A DNA stretch of 11,898 nt, taken from positions 1 to 11,898 of the forward strand of contig CAKOSN010000045.1 in NCBI GenBank assembly GCA_934102255.1. Direction: 5' to 3'. Numbering within the stretch: position 1 is the first letter of the stretch; each line of letters starts with the position of its first letter. The notes below the pieces were generated by a model. It saw nothing but the letters and a program-made list of their open reading frames with translations, was not told the DNA's origin and ran no database searches. The stretch comes from an uncultured Bacilli bacterium. GTDB lineage: Bacteria > Bacillota_I > Bacilli_A > RF39 > UBA660. This document shows positions 1 to 5,813 of the stretch, one piece after another. The translations under genes and the position numbers were made by a program.

Positions 1-147
1 ATGCCTATTTTCGTGATTTTAGTCGTGGTATAATATTTTTATAAATTTAGTATTGACAAAACTTAGATAGTCAATTTAGCTATGAAAATCATTCTAGCAC
101 TAAAAAAATTTTGCTTATCAAAGTCTTATTTTAATTAAATTTGTACT

Positions 148-190
148 AAAAAGTAAGTGTCTAACCAAAAAGTGCATACTTACTTTTTTT
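148..190 (+). promoter_or_regulatory. Inverted repeat, candidate HxlR operator or terminator
   Basis: AAAAAGTAAGT (148-158) and ACTTACTTTTT (178-188) are perfect 11-bp arms around a 19-nt centre, and the right arm runs on into T's. The right arm contains the -35 hexamer of the next promoter. The left arm overlaps TACTAAAAAGTA (144-155), a motif that recurs as TACTAAAAGTA at 1103-1113 before the HxlR gene. I favour an operator for the neighbouring HxlR regulator. The T run means a rho-independent terminator for a transcript from the left remains possible. Confidence 0.5.
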
Positions 191-208
191 GATTTTTAAC
201 TCTATAAT
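180..208 (+). promoter_or_regulatory. Promoter of the MBL-like gene
   Basis: TTACTT (180-185) and TATAAT (203-208) are separated by 17 nt. The layout matches the promoter in front of the HxlR gene (TTACTA, 17 nt, TATAAT), and in both the -35 lies in or beside a TTAC/GTAA dyad. Confidence 0.6.
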
Positions 209-265
209 TTAATTGTCAAAGGAAATGTGTACACACTTTTGAATAAAAAATTAGGAGGAAAGAAA

Positions 266-1057
266 ATGGAAAATAAAAAAATAAATTTAAGTAAAGGGTA
301 TGTTTTGGTTTATGATTTTGGCAAAGTAAAGGTACATAATTACAATACAGCCGATTATATAGATAACCAAGTTATTTTACTTGAAAAAAATAATAAGATT
401 GTGGTTATAGAATCTCCAGTATTTTATGACAATAATAAGGAATTAGAAAAATATATTGCCTCATTAGGACTTACCATAGATGGTGTATTACTTTCATATC
501 ATATGGGAGGTGGAACTTTCTTAAAAGATTCTAAAAAATATGCTACTAAAAAGGCTGATGAATATGGTCATACTGGTGGTGGCAAAACATTAGTTGATAA
601 TTTTACAAAGGCTTTTGGTGCCTCATTAGATAATAATATCCATAATGTAACAGACTATATTGATGAAAAAACTATTACTTTAGCTGATATAAAAATGAAT
701 ATTATTCCAACAAGTGATGCTTTTGATGTTGAAATGCCAGAAATAAATTGTATTTATACTCATATGCTAGGTAGTGATTGCCATTCTATTATTGCTGGTG
801 TAAATCATGCCAATGCTATGCTTGAAACATTAAAAGGATATATCGAGAAAAATTATAATTTAATTTTAACATCACATTATATTCCTGAAGATATAAAAGC
901 AGTTACAACTAAAATAGCATATATTAAAAACTTATTAAATATTGCCAGTACTTGTAAAAACAAAGTTGAAATGATAGCTAAAGTAAAAGCAGAATATCCA
1001 AATTACAGTGGCATTAATTATTTAGAAATGACAGCTGGTTTCTTCTTTGAAGAATAA
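266..1057 (+). CDS. Metallo-beta-lactamase-like protein with degenerate metal site
   Basis: This 263-residue protein has the general build of an MBL-fold hydrolase. An N-terminal beta-rich part (about 12-75) is followed by a mid-region GSDCHS (169-174), an SHY near 204 where motif 5 histidine would fall, and a C-terminal helical segment ending in the hydrophobic tail TAGFFFEE. The HxHxDH metal motif expected after the second strand pair is absent: the position reads SYHMGGGTF (77-85). The active site is therefore lost or altered. The start is the ATG at 266, seven bases after AGGAGG (253-258); an in-frame GTG at 227 lacks such a site. It sits 92 bp ahead of the HxlR gene and shares its promoter design, so I infer it is a target of that redox-type regulator. 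The fold assignment is by resemblance only. Confidence 0.55.
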   Translation: MENKKINLSKGYVLVYDFGKVKVHNYNTADYIDNQVILLEKNNKIVVIESPVFYDNNKELEKYIASLGLTIDGVLLSYHMGGGTFLKDSKKYATKKADEYGHTGGGKTLVDNFTKAFGASLDNNIHNVTDYIDEKTITLADIKMNIIPTSDAFDVEMPEINCIYTHMLGSDCHSIIAGVNHANAMLETLKGYIEKNYNLILTSHYIPEDIKAVTTKIAYIKNLLNIASTCKNKVEMIAKVKAEYPNYSGINYLEMTAGFFFEE

Positions 1058-1081
1058 TTATAAAGCAAGGCTAAACTTAAC

Positions 1082-1113
1082 ACTTACCAAAAGGTAAGTA
1101 CTTACTAAAAGTA
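1082..1113 (+). promoter_or_regulatory. Nested palindromes, candidate HxlR autoregulatory operator
   Basis: ACTTACC-AAAA-GGTAAGT (1082-1099) is a perfect 7-bp dyad. It overlaps the perfect palindrome GTAAGTACTTAC (1094-1105), which in turn runs into TACTAAAAGTA (1103-1113). These overlap the -35 element (TTACTA 1102-1107). Operators of DUF24/HxlR regulators such as YodB are TTAC/GTAA-rich dyads near the -35, so autoregulation is the natural reading. Confidence 0.6.
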
Positions 1114-1130
1114 TCATATAATGCTATAAT
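1102..1130 (+). promoter_or_regulatory. Promoter of the HxlR-macrodomain-SirTM operon
   Basis: TTACTA (1102-1107) and TATAAT (1125-1130) have a 17-nt spacer. A second TATAAT lies at 1117-1122 without a good -35. The main pair would start transcription near 1137, at the edge of the AGGAG site, leaving only about 13 nt of leader, so the exact start site is uncertain. Confidence 0.5.
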
Positions 1131-1149
1131 GAATCAGGAGTTGATAATT

Positions 1150-1461
1150 ATGGCTAAAGTTTATACAAATTGTCCTGTTGAATATACAGCATCTATTATT
1201 TCAAACAAATGGAAAGTTTTAATTTTAAGAGACTTAATTACAGGAACAAAAAGATATAATGAACTTAATAAATCTGTTGTTGGTATATCTGCAAAGGTTT
1301 TAACACAAAATTTAAAAGACTTAGAAAGCGATGGCATAGTAAAAAGAAAAGTCTATCCCGTGGTTCCACCAAAAGTAGAATATTCATTGACTGAAAAAGG
1401 CATGGAACTTAAAGGCGTTCTTGATATGATGAAAGAGTTTGGTATTAAGTATAAGGATTAA
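1150..1461 (+). CDS. HxlR/DUF24-family winged-helix redox regulator
   Basis: This 103-residue protein spans a full HxlR domain. The N-terminal CPVEYT (Cys8) is the conserved cysteine used for thiol/quinone or disulfide sensing in YodB- and HypR-like members. NKWKVLILRDL (19-29) leads into the recognition helix region RYNELNKSVVGISAKVLTQ (35-53), followed by the LESDGIVKR wing and the SLTEKGMEL C-terminal helix. The start is the ATG at 1150, nine bases after AGGAG (1136-1140). An upstream in-frame ATG at 1129 overlaps the -10 and has no ribosome site. Its promoter carries nested TTAC/GTAA dyads, so autoregulation is likely. The gene ends two bases before the macrodomain gene, so the regulator, macrodomain and sirtuin are probably one transcript. 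Oxidative or electrophile control of ADP-ribose turnover is an inference. Confidence 0.88.
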   Translation: MAKVYTNCPVEYTASIISNKWKVLILRDLITGTKRYNELNKSVVGISAKVLTQNLKDLESDGIVKRKVYPVVPPKVEYSLTEKGMELKGVLDMMKEFGIKYKD

Positions 1462-1463
1462 AT

Positions 1464-2228
1464 ATGAATAAAGAAAAATTGTTATTAAAAATAGTAGAGT
1501 ATTTAACTCAGGAAAATAATTATAGTATTGAAATACCACATTCTTATGATGCCTTAAAAAAATTGTATAAGACTTTTGTTAATATAAGATTACCTAAACC
1601 AATAAATGAAGAAATTTTAAAATTAGAAGATGAATATTTAAACTTAGAATTAAAAGATAAGAAAATAGTCGATGTTAATTCTTTAGAGGAAGAAGAAGAT
1701 AATATTATTTTATGGCAAGGCGATATTACTACTTTAAAATGTGATATTATTGTAAATGCCGGTAACAACGAAGGCTTAGGGTGTTTTAACCCTAATCATA
1801 TCTGTATAGATAATGTAATTCATACTAATGCTGGCATGCAATTAAGACTTGAATGTAATGAAATTTTAAAAGGTAAAGAACTTTCTAATGGCGAGATAAT
1901 TGTATGCAATGCTTATAACTTACCTAGTAAAAAAGTAATTACAACCGTTGGACCTCAAGTATTAAATGAAGTAACAAAACAAGATGAACTAGATTTATCT
2001 AATTGTTATAAAAATTCTTTAGAATACGCAATTAAAAATGGTTATAACTCTATTGCTTTTCCTAGTATATCAACCGGTCTATTTGGTTACCCAATAAGTA
2101 AAGCAAAACTAGTTGCCTATAATTCTGTTAAAGAAATACTAAGTAAGTATAAAACCAATATAAAAGTTATATTTAACGTTTTTAGTGAGAGTGATTATAA
2201 TGAATACCGAAATTTATTTAAAAATTAA
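1464..2228 (+). CDS. Zinc-dependent macrodomain protein-ADP-ribosylhydrolase
   Basis: This 254-residue protein has an N-terminal helical extension (1-80) and a macrodomain (about 81-252). WQGDITTLKCDIIVNAGNN (84-102) is the ADP-ribose-binding core. The segment GCFNPNHICIDNVIH (106-120) carries Cys107, His112 and Cys114, matching the C-H-C zinc site of the Zn-Macro class, and it is followed by AGMQLRLEC. The diphosphate loop is SISTGLFGYP (201-210). Zn-Macro enzymes remove ADP-ribose from the lipoyl-carrier protein modified by SirTM; that role is family knowledge and was not shown here. The ATG is preceded by AAGGA (1453-1457) inside the end of the HxlR gene, and the 3' end overlaps the sirtuin gene by 29 bases, which implies translational coupling. 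The length is close to the family norm, and all signature residues I could place are present. Confidence 0.9.
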   Translation: MNKEKLLLKIVEYLTQENNYSIEIPHSYDALKKLYKTFVNIRLPKPINEEILKLEDEYLNLELKDKKIVDVNSLEEEEDNIILWQGDITTLKCDIIVNAGNNEGLGCFNPNHICIDNVIHTNAGMQLRLECNEILKGKELSNGEIIVCNAYNLPSKKVITTVGPQVLNEVTKQDELDLSNCYKNSLEYAIKNGYNSIAFPSISTGLFGYPISKAKLVAYNSVKEILSKYKTNIKVIFNVFSESDYNEYRNLFKN

Positions 2229-3045
2229 AGAGTTAATCAAAGATGCCGATGCCATTATTATTGGAGCCGGAGCTGGATTATCATCATCAGCAGGAATTGA
2301 TTATTCCGAAGAAACATTTAAAAAAAATTTTCCAGAACTAGTAGCAGCTTATGGTATGAGTGATATGTACACATCTAGTTTTTATCATTTTAAGACCGAA
2401 GAAGAAAGGTGGAGTTACTGGGCAAAACACATTAACTATTCCTTTATCGCCCCACCGCCATTAAAGACCTATAAAGAATTATTAGAAATTTTAAAAGATA
2501 AAAATTATTTTGTAATAACTACGAATGTCGATGGACAATTTGCAAAGTCTTGCTTTAGTCATGATAAAGTCTTTGAAGTCCAAGGCAGTTATGGCAAGAT
2601 GCAATGTTCTAAAGGCTGCCATAATAAATTATATGATGATACTGCCTTAGTTAAAAAAATGTTAAAGTCTAAAGATAATTTAAAAGTTGATGGCACACTT
2701 ATTCCATATTGTCCTGTATGCGGCAAAAAAATGGAAATAAATATTAGAAAAGATGCTTTCTTTGTTGAAGATGATAATTGGCACCAACTAAGTACTAATT
2801 ATGAAAATTTTATTAAGGATAATATAATTAAAAAATTAGTTTTAATCGAATTAGGTGTTGGCTTTAATACACCAGGAATCATTAGATTTCCATTTGAAAA
2901 ATTAGCATATACTCATGATAATATTACTTTAATAAGAATAAATGATAAATATACTGATATGGCTTGTGAATTAAAAAATAACGCAATATGTATTAAAGAT
3001 GATTGTGCCAATGCCATTACAAATATTTTAAGTCAGAAATTATAA
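2200..3045 (+). CDS. Class M sirtuin (SirTM), protein ADP-ribosyltransferase
   Basis: This 281-residue protein has the NAD-binding GAGAGLSSSAGIDYS (22-36) and TTNVDGQF (107-114). The catalytic histidine of canonical sirtuins is replaced: the HG motif reads EVQGSYG, with Gln128. That exchange is the hallmark of SirTM enzymes, which ADP-ribosylate a lipoylated carrier protein instead of deacylating. Asn109 and Arg183 (in NIRKDAFFVEDD) correspond to residues reported as important in that class. A zinc ribbon is formed by Cys136, Cys140, Cys171 and Cys174. The start is taken as the ATG at 2200, inside the macrodomain gene. A GTG at 2185 would add five residues; the ribosome site is weak for both, as expected for coupled translation. 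A terminator follows directly. The partner genes gcvH-L and lplA2 are absent from the window. Confidence 0.9.
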   Translation: MNTEIYLKIKELIKDADAIIIGAGAGLSSSAGIDYSEETFKKNFPELVAAYGMSDMYTSSFYHFKTEEERWSYWAKHINYSFIAPPPLKTYKELLEILKDKNYFVITTNVDGQFAKSCFSHDKVFEVQGSYGKMQCSKGCHNKLYDDTALVKKMLKSKDNLKVDGTLIPYCPVCGKKMEINIRKDAFFVEDDNWHQLSTNYENFIKDNIIKKLVLIELGVGFNTPGIIRFPFEKLAYTHDNITLIRINDKYTDMACELKNNAICIKDDCANAITNILSQKL

Positions 3046-3048
3046 TTT

Positions 3049-3082
3049 ATTGAGCAGATTTATATAGAATTTGCTCAATTTT
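3049..3082 (+). terminator. Terminator after the SirTM operon
   Basis: ATTGAGCA (3049-3056) pairs with TGCTCAAT (3072-3079). Several weaker pairs extend the stem inward, and TTTT follows. It begins four bases after the sirtuin stop codon. Confidence 0.8.
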
Positions 3083-3144
3083 AGGTAGTAGAAAAGTTTA
3101 AAATATTAAAATGTTAAATAACTTTGCAACTTTTATAAATATCT

Positions 3145-3183
3145 TTGCTAGCAATGCCAATACTATTTATATTACAATGCTAG
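3145..3183 (+). promoter_or_regulatory. Promoter and dyad before the XRE gene
   Basis: TTGCTA (3145-3150) and TATATT (3168-3173) are separated by 17 nt. CTAGCA (3148-3153) and TGCTAG (3178-3183) form a dyad that brackets the -10, and the symmetry continues two bases further on each side after one mismatch. This could be the operator of the XRE protein itself. Confidence 0.45.
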
Positions 3184-3197
3184 TGAAAGGAGATTTT

Positions 3198-3641
3198 ATG
3201 GAACTTAGTAAAAACATTTATAATTTAAGAAAGAAAAAAGGCTTTTCTCAAGAATACTTAGCTGAAAAACTAAATGTATCAAGACAAACTATATCAAATT
3301 GGGAACTTGGTGAAACAACTCCTAATCCTGAACAATTATTATTACTTTCTAAAACTTTAGAAGTAAGTACGGATAACCTTTTAGATAATGATACTATTTT
3401 TAAAAGTAGTAATAAAAAACCAATTTATTTAGGTTCAATGCTTGTTTGTGGTAGTCTTGCTGGAATCTGGGCTTTTGTTGCTAATCGATTTAATTATAAT
3501 GAAATCATTTTAATTATAATTGGTGGCGTAGCCATTGGTTATGGCATTGGTCTAGTTATTAATGGCATCTTAAAAGAGCTTGAATGGAAAAATTTTATAC
3601 CTGGTGAAGATGATTCTAAAATTTTAAAAAGAACTAAATAA
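3198..3641 (+). CDS. XRE-family regulator with C-terminal membrane segments
   Basis: This 147-residue protein has an N-terminal Cro/C1-type helix-turn-helix (about 3-60: LSKNIYNLRKKKGFSQEYLA, then VSRQTISNWELGETTPNPEQ). After a short linker come two hydrophobic segments (about 76-93 and 103-124) and a charged C-terminal tail. Bacillota carry many such HTH-plus-membrane proteins; the membrane part is thought to tie DNA binding to an envelope or membrane signal, but the ligand is unknown. The ATG at 3198 has AAAGGAG (3186-3192) five bases upstream; the ATG at 3111 lacks one and would add a residue run unlike the family. The gene stands alone between two terminators, so it is probably monocistronic and autoregulated through the dyad in its promoter. 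Confidence 0.85.
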   Translation: MELSKNIYNLRKKKGFSQEYLAEKLNVSRQTISNWELGETTPNPEQLLLLSKTLEVSTDNLLDNDTIFKSSNKKPIYLGSMLVCGSLAGIWAFVANRFNYNEIILIIIGGVAIGYGIGLVINGILKELEWKNFIPGEDDSKILKRTK

Positions 3642-3666
3642 TAAAATTAGTTTTAAAAAGCATCAG

Positions 3667-3700
3667 AAGTCTAGTTTAGTTTAAATTTTCTAGACTTTTT
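3667..3700 (+). terminator. Terminator after the XRE gene
   Basis: AAGTCTAG (3667-3674) and CTAGACTT (3690-3697) form a perfect 8-bp stem with a 15-nt loop. T's follow, giving TTTTT at 3696-3700. It lies 26 bases after the stop codon. Confidence 0.75.
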
Positions 3701-3755
3701 CTTAATGTTCAGCATTAATTATATTGTAAAACAGATAGGAAAATAATTATTCTCA

Positions 3756-3764
3756 TGATATACT
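3756..3764 (+). promoter_or_regulatory. Extended -10 promoter of the tandem HD gene
   Basis: TGATATACT is an extended -10 (TGn followed by TATACT 3759-3764) with no clear -35. The same nine bases form the probable -10 of the cysteine-rich gene at 8475-8483. Confidence 0.5.
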
Positions 3765-3789
3765 ATTAATCAACTTGGAGGAAACAAAA

Positions 3790-5037
3790 ATGACAAAAGA
3801 AGAAACTGTAATTGCAATATTTACTCTTATGCATAAATTAAGAAATACTAAAAGAAAAGGCTGGTATGATGAAAATATTAACAGATATCGAGTTGAAAGT
3901 GTAGCCGACCATATTTATAGCACTCAAATGTTAGCTTATGCCATACAATCAGAATTTAGCTATAATATTGATATTAAAAAAGTGATTTTAATGTTAGCTA
4001 TTCATGAAATTGGTGAAACTATAATTGGTGATTTAACACCAGAAGATATGCAAGAAAATCTAAAAACAGAATATGAGCATCAAGCTGTTAATGGTTTACT
4101 GGATTTAATCCCAAATAGTAATATTTTAAGAGAACTCTTTAATGAATTTGAAACTAGAGAAACTAAAGAAGCTAAATTTGCTTATCAAATTGATAAAGCG
4201 GAATGTGATTTACAGGCTAGACTGTATGAACAAGAAGGGGCGTTTTCTAAAAATTATCCAAGATATTCCTTTACTAAAAAGTGGATTGAATTTGATAAAG
4301 AAAGAATACCATTTGATAAAAAATTTTCTGATTTACTGGATTTTATAATGAATAATGACATGACTGTATGTAATCATTCTGATAATAAAATTCAAAATGT
4401 TGTTAGTTTTTATACACTGACTAATTCTTTAAAAGATGTTCAAAGAACTGGTGAAAAACTTTGGAAAATTCAGCCAGAACATTATGGTAGTATTGCTGAA
4501 CATATTTATAGTACCCAGATGCTAGCTATTGCCATTTATTTAGTCTATGGTGTAAATATTAACATTACTGAAGTAGTAAATATGCTTGCTACTCATGAAC
4601 TAGGTGAAATTGTTATTGGTGATAAGTCAGCTTTGTTAAAAAGTAAAAGTGATAGTGCAAACGAATGGCTTGGTGCTGTAAAGGTAGCTAATATCTTATC
4701 AAATGGCAGAGGTATTATTGAGAGATTATCATTGTTTAATGAAGGAAAAACATCGGAAGCAATCTACTGCAAATATTGCGATAAACTTGCACCAGATATA
4801 ACAAGTAAAATTTATGACCAATTAAATTTAATTGACTTAACTAAACAAGAAGGCAATCCTTTATTAAATAATCCTACTGTAAAAAAACATTTAGACGCCG
4901 GTAAAAGTTTCTCCGAAATGTGGATTTTATATGGTCAAGAAGCTTATAGTTATCCTGAACCATTTATTTCTATATCTAATTATGTTCTAAGTAATGAAGT
5001 TAGTGAACCATTCACAAGACAGTTAAAAAGAAAATAG
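3790..5037 (+). CDS. Tandem HD-domain phosphohydrolase (YfbR/HDDC2-like), HE variant
   Basis: This 415-residue protein is two copies of a YfbR/HDDC2-type HD domain. Copy 1 (about 1-190) has SVADHIYSTQMLA (38-50, His41), LAIHEIGETIIGDLTPED (69-86) and a late Asp in QIDKAECD (133-140). Copy 2 (about 200-400) has SIAEHIYSTQMLA (234-246, His238), LATHELGEIVIGDKS (266-280) and YCDKL (329-333). Family members dephosphorylate 5'-nucleotides. In both copies the signature His-Asp pair is His-Glu (72-73 and 269-270), so a conserved metal ligand is changed in parallel. The ATG at 3790 follows GGAGG (3777-3781) by eight bases; a TTG at 3775 overlaps that site and is unlikely. It is flanked by terminators and therefore likely a single-gene unit. 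Nucleotide phosphatase activity is a family-level inference, and the exact substrate is unknown. Confidence 0.82.
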   Translation: MTKEETVIAIFTLMHKLRNTKRKGWYDENINRYRVESVADHIYSTQMLAYAIQSEFSYNIDIKKVILMLAIHEIGETIIGDLTPEDMQENLKTEYEHQAVNGLLDLIPNSNILRELFNEFETRETKEAKFAYQIDKAECDLQARLYEQEGAFSKNYPRYSFTKKWIEFDKERIPFDKKFSDLLDFIMNNDMTVCNHSDNKIQNVVSFYTLTNSLKDVQRTGEKLWKIQPEHYGSIAEHIYSTQMLAIAIYLVYGVNINITEVVNMLATHELGEIVIGDKSALLKSKSDSANEWLGAVKVANILSNGRGIIERLSLFNEGKTSEAIYCKYCDKLAPDITSKIYDQLNLIDLTKQEGNPLLNNPTVKKHLDAGKSFSEMWILYGQEAYSYPEPFISISNYVLSNEVSEPFTRQLKRK

Positions 5038-5093
5038 GTTATTTTAAAATTTGTTTGGAATTTTCTAATAAAAATATTAAATACTAAAAAAGA

Positions 5094-5148
5094 TATAATA
5101 ATTAAGACTTCTAGCTAATCGTTATTAATCCATAAACAAATGTTTATG
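5094..5148 (+). promoter_or_regulatory. TATAAT and perfect dyad in the 5038-5223 gap
   Basis: TATAAT lies at 5094-5099 with no good -35. CATAAACA-AA-TGTTTATG (5131-5148) is an 8-bp perfect dyad about 30 bases downstream. The dyad could be a protein operator or the first hairpin of a short transcript that ends at the terminator at 5155-5196. Confidence 0.35.
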
Positions 5149-5154
5149 ATAATG

Positions 5155-5196
5155 AATCTTTCCATGATAAAATAAATTTAGTGGAAAGATTTTTTT
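5155..5196 (+). terminator. Terminator between the HD and DUF2812 genes
   Basis: AATCTTTCCA (5155-5164) and TGGAAAGATT (5182-5191) form a perfect 10-bp stem with a 17-nt loop, followed by an uninterrupted T run to 5196. It stands 117 bases after the HD gene stop and 27 bases before the next start. It may end the HD transcript or act as an attenuator for the next gene. Confidence 0.8.
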
Positions 5197-5223
5197 AAAA
5201 GAAAAGTTAAGGAGTTGATAAAC

Positions 5224-5721
5224 TTGTTAAGATTTAAATATTGTGGCACTCATATTAAAGATGAAGAATATATGAATAAGATGAGTGGGAAAGGCTTTCA
5301 AACTAAAAGCTTAGTTGAAGGTTTCTGGGTATTTGAGCGTGGTAAGAAAAATGAATATGTTTATAGAGTATATTATTTTCGTGGTATGAATAAGAAAGAC
5401 ATTTCTAATAAGATTAAAGAATTAGAAAAACAGGGGATAGAATTTGTTCATAAATATTCTTTCTGGGGCATATTTCGTTCTCAAAAAGATTTTCATTTGT
5501 ATAGTAGGGAAGAAGAGTTAGAAGTATGTTATAAAATTAGAAAACCAATGTTATTTGCTGTAATTTTATGTCCTATTTTAATAGTATTATTCTTCGCCTT
5601 AGGATGTTTAACTAGTAAAATATTTTTTATAGTTGTTACTTTAATAGCTATTTATTACTTTATATGTCTATACTTAATGATAGAATATACCAAGTTAATA
5701 AAAAATTTAAAAACAAAATAA
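5224..5721 (+). CDS. DUF2812-type membrane protein
   Basis: This 165-residue protein has a soluble N-terminal part rich in aromatic residues. MSGKGFQTKS (20-29), GFWVFERGKKNEYVYRVYYF (33-52) and LEKQGIEFVHKYSFWGIFRS (67-86) follow the DUF2812 pattern, in which two short repeats each link a GW/GF turn to a YR or F.YR strand. Two membrane helices follow (about 108-130 and 132-154) with a lysine-rich C-terminus. The function of DUF2812 is unknown. Family members often lie next to PadR regulators, but none is adjacent here. The start is a TTG at 5224, nine bases after AAGGAG (5209-5214); a TTG at 5215 abuts that site and is too close. The gene sits directly behind a strong terminator and has no obvious promoter of its own after it. 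Confidence 0.7.
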   Translation: MLRFKYCGTHIKDEEYMNKMSGKGFQTKSLVEGFWVFERGKKNEYVYRVYYFRGMNKKDISNKIKELEKQGIEFVHKYSFWGIFRSQKDFHLYSREEELEVCYKIRKPMLFAVILCPILIVLFFALGCLTSKIFFIVVTLIAIYYFICLYLMIEYTKLIKNLKTK

Positions 5722-5732
5722 TTTTTCTAAAA

Positions 5733-5787
5733 TACTTTTAAGTGTTAAAATAGAGATGAAAATTAGCTGATTTACTTTAAAGTAAAT
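5733..5787 (+). promoter_or_regulatory. Palindromes upstream of the ketopantoate-reductase-like gene
   Basis: ATTTACTTTAAAGTAAAT (5770-5787) is a perfect 18-bp palindrome 13 bases before AAGGAG. An imperfect version of its core, TACTTTTAAGTG (5733-5744), lies exactly 40 bases upstream, with a possible weak -10 TAAAAT (5746-5751) between the two. The core TACTTTAAAGTA resembles the TACTAAAAAGTA motif at 144-155 before the MBL-like gene. Confidence 0.5.
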
Positions 5788-5813
5788 GCTGGATATAAAA
5801 AGGAGAAGATATT

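Larger units (their letters stand above)
1..225. other. Upstream non-coding region before the first gene
   Basis: No convincing gene is visible in this stretch. It holds an extended -10 element (TG at 26-27, TATAAT at 29-34), an isolated TTGACA at 53-58 without a good -10 at normal spacing, a long inverted repeat at 148-188, and the promoter of the first gene at 180-208. A transcript from the 26-34 element would run about 150 nt to the inverted repeat, whose right arm ends in a T run, so a small RNA or leader is possible. I recognised no riboswitch. Confidence 0.5.

Noticed and set aside
53..86. TTGACA at 53-58 as a -35 of a full promoter
   Set aside because: No acceptable -10 hexamer lies 16-18 bases downstream; the nearest candidate (TATGAA at 81-86) is 22 bases away.
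1544..1768. Minus-strand frame of 74 codons inside the macrodomain gene
   Set aside because: It is antisense to a well-supported gene and has no ribosome site or recognisable motif.
3111..3197. N-terminal extension of the XRE protein to the ATG at 3111
   Set aside because: There is no ribosome site, the stretch contains the likely promoter and dyad, and the XRE domain starts cleanly at 3198 behind AAAGGAG.
4142..4348. Plus-strand frame of 68 codons inside the HD gene
   Set aside because: It overlaps the first HD domain out of frame, with low-complexity K/L-rich content.
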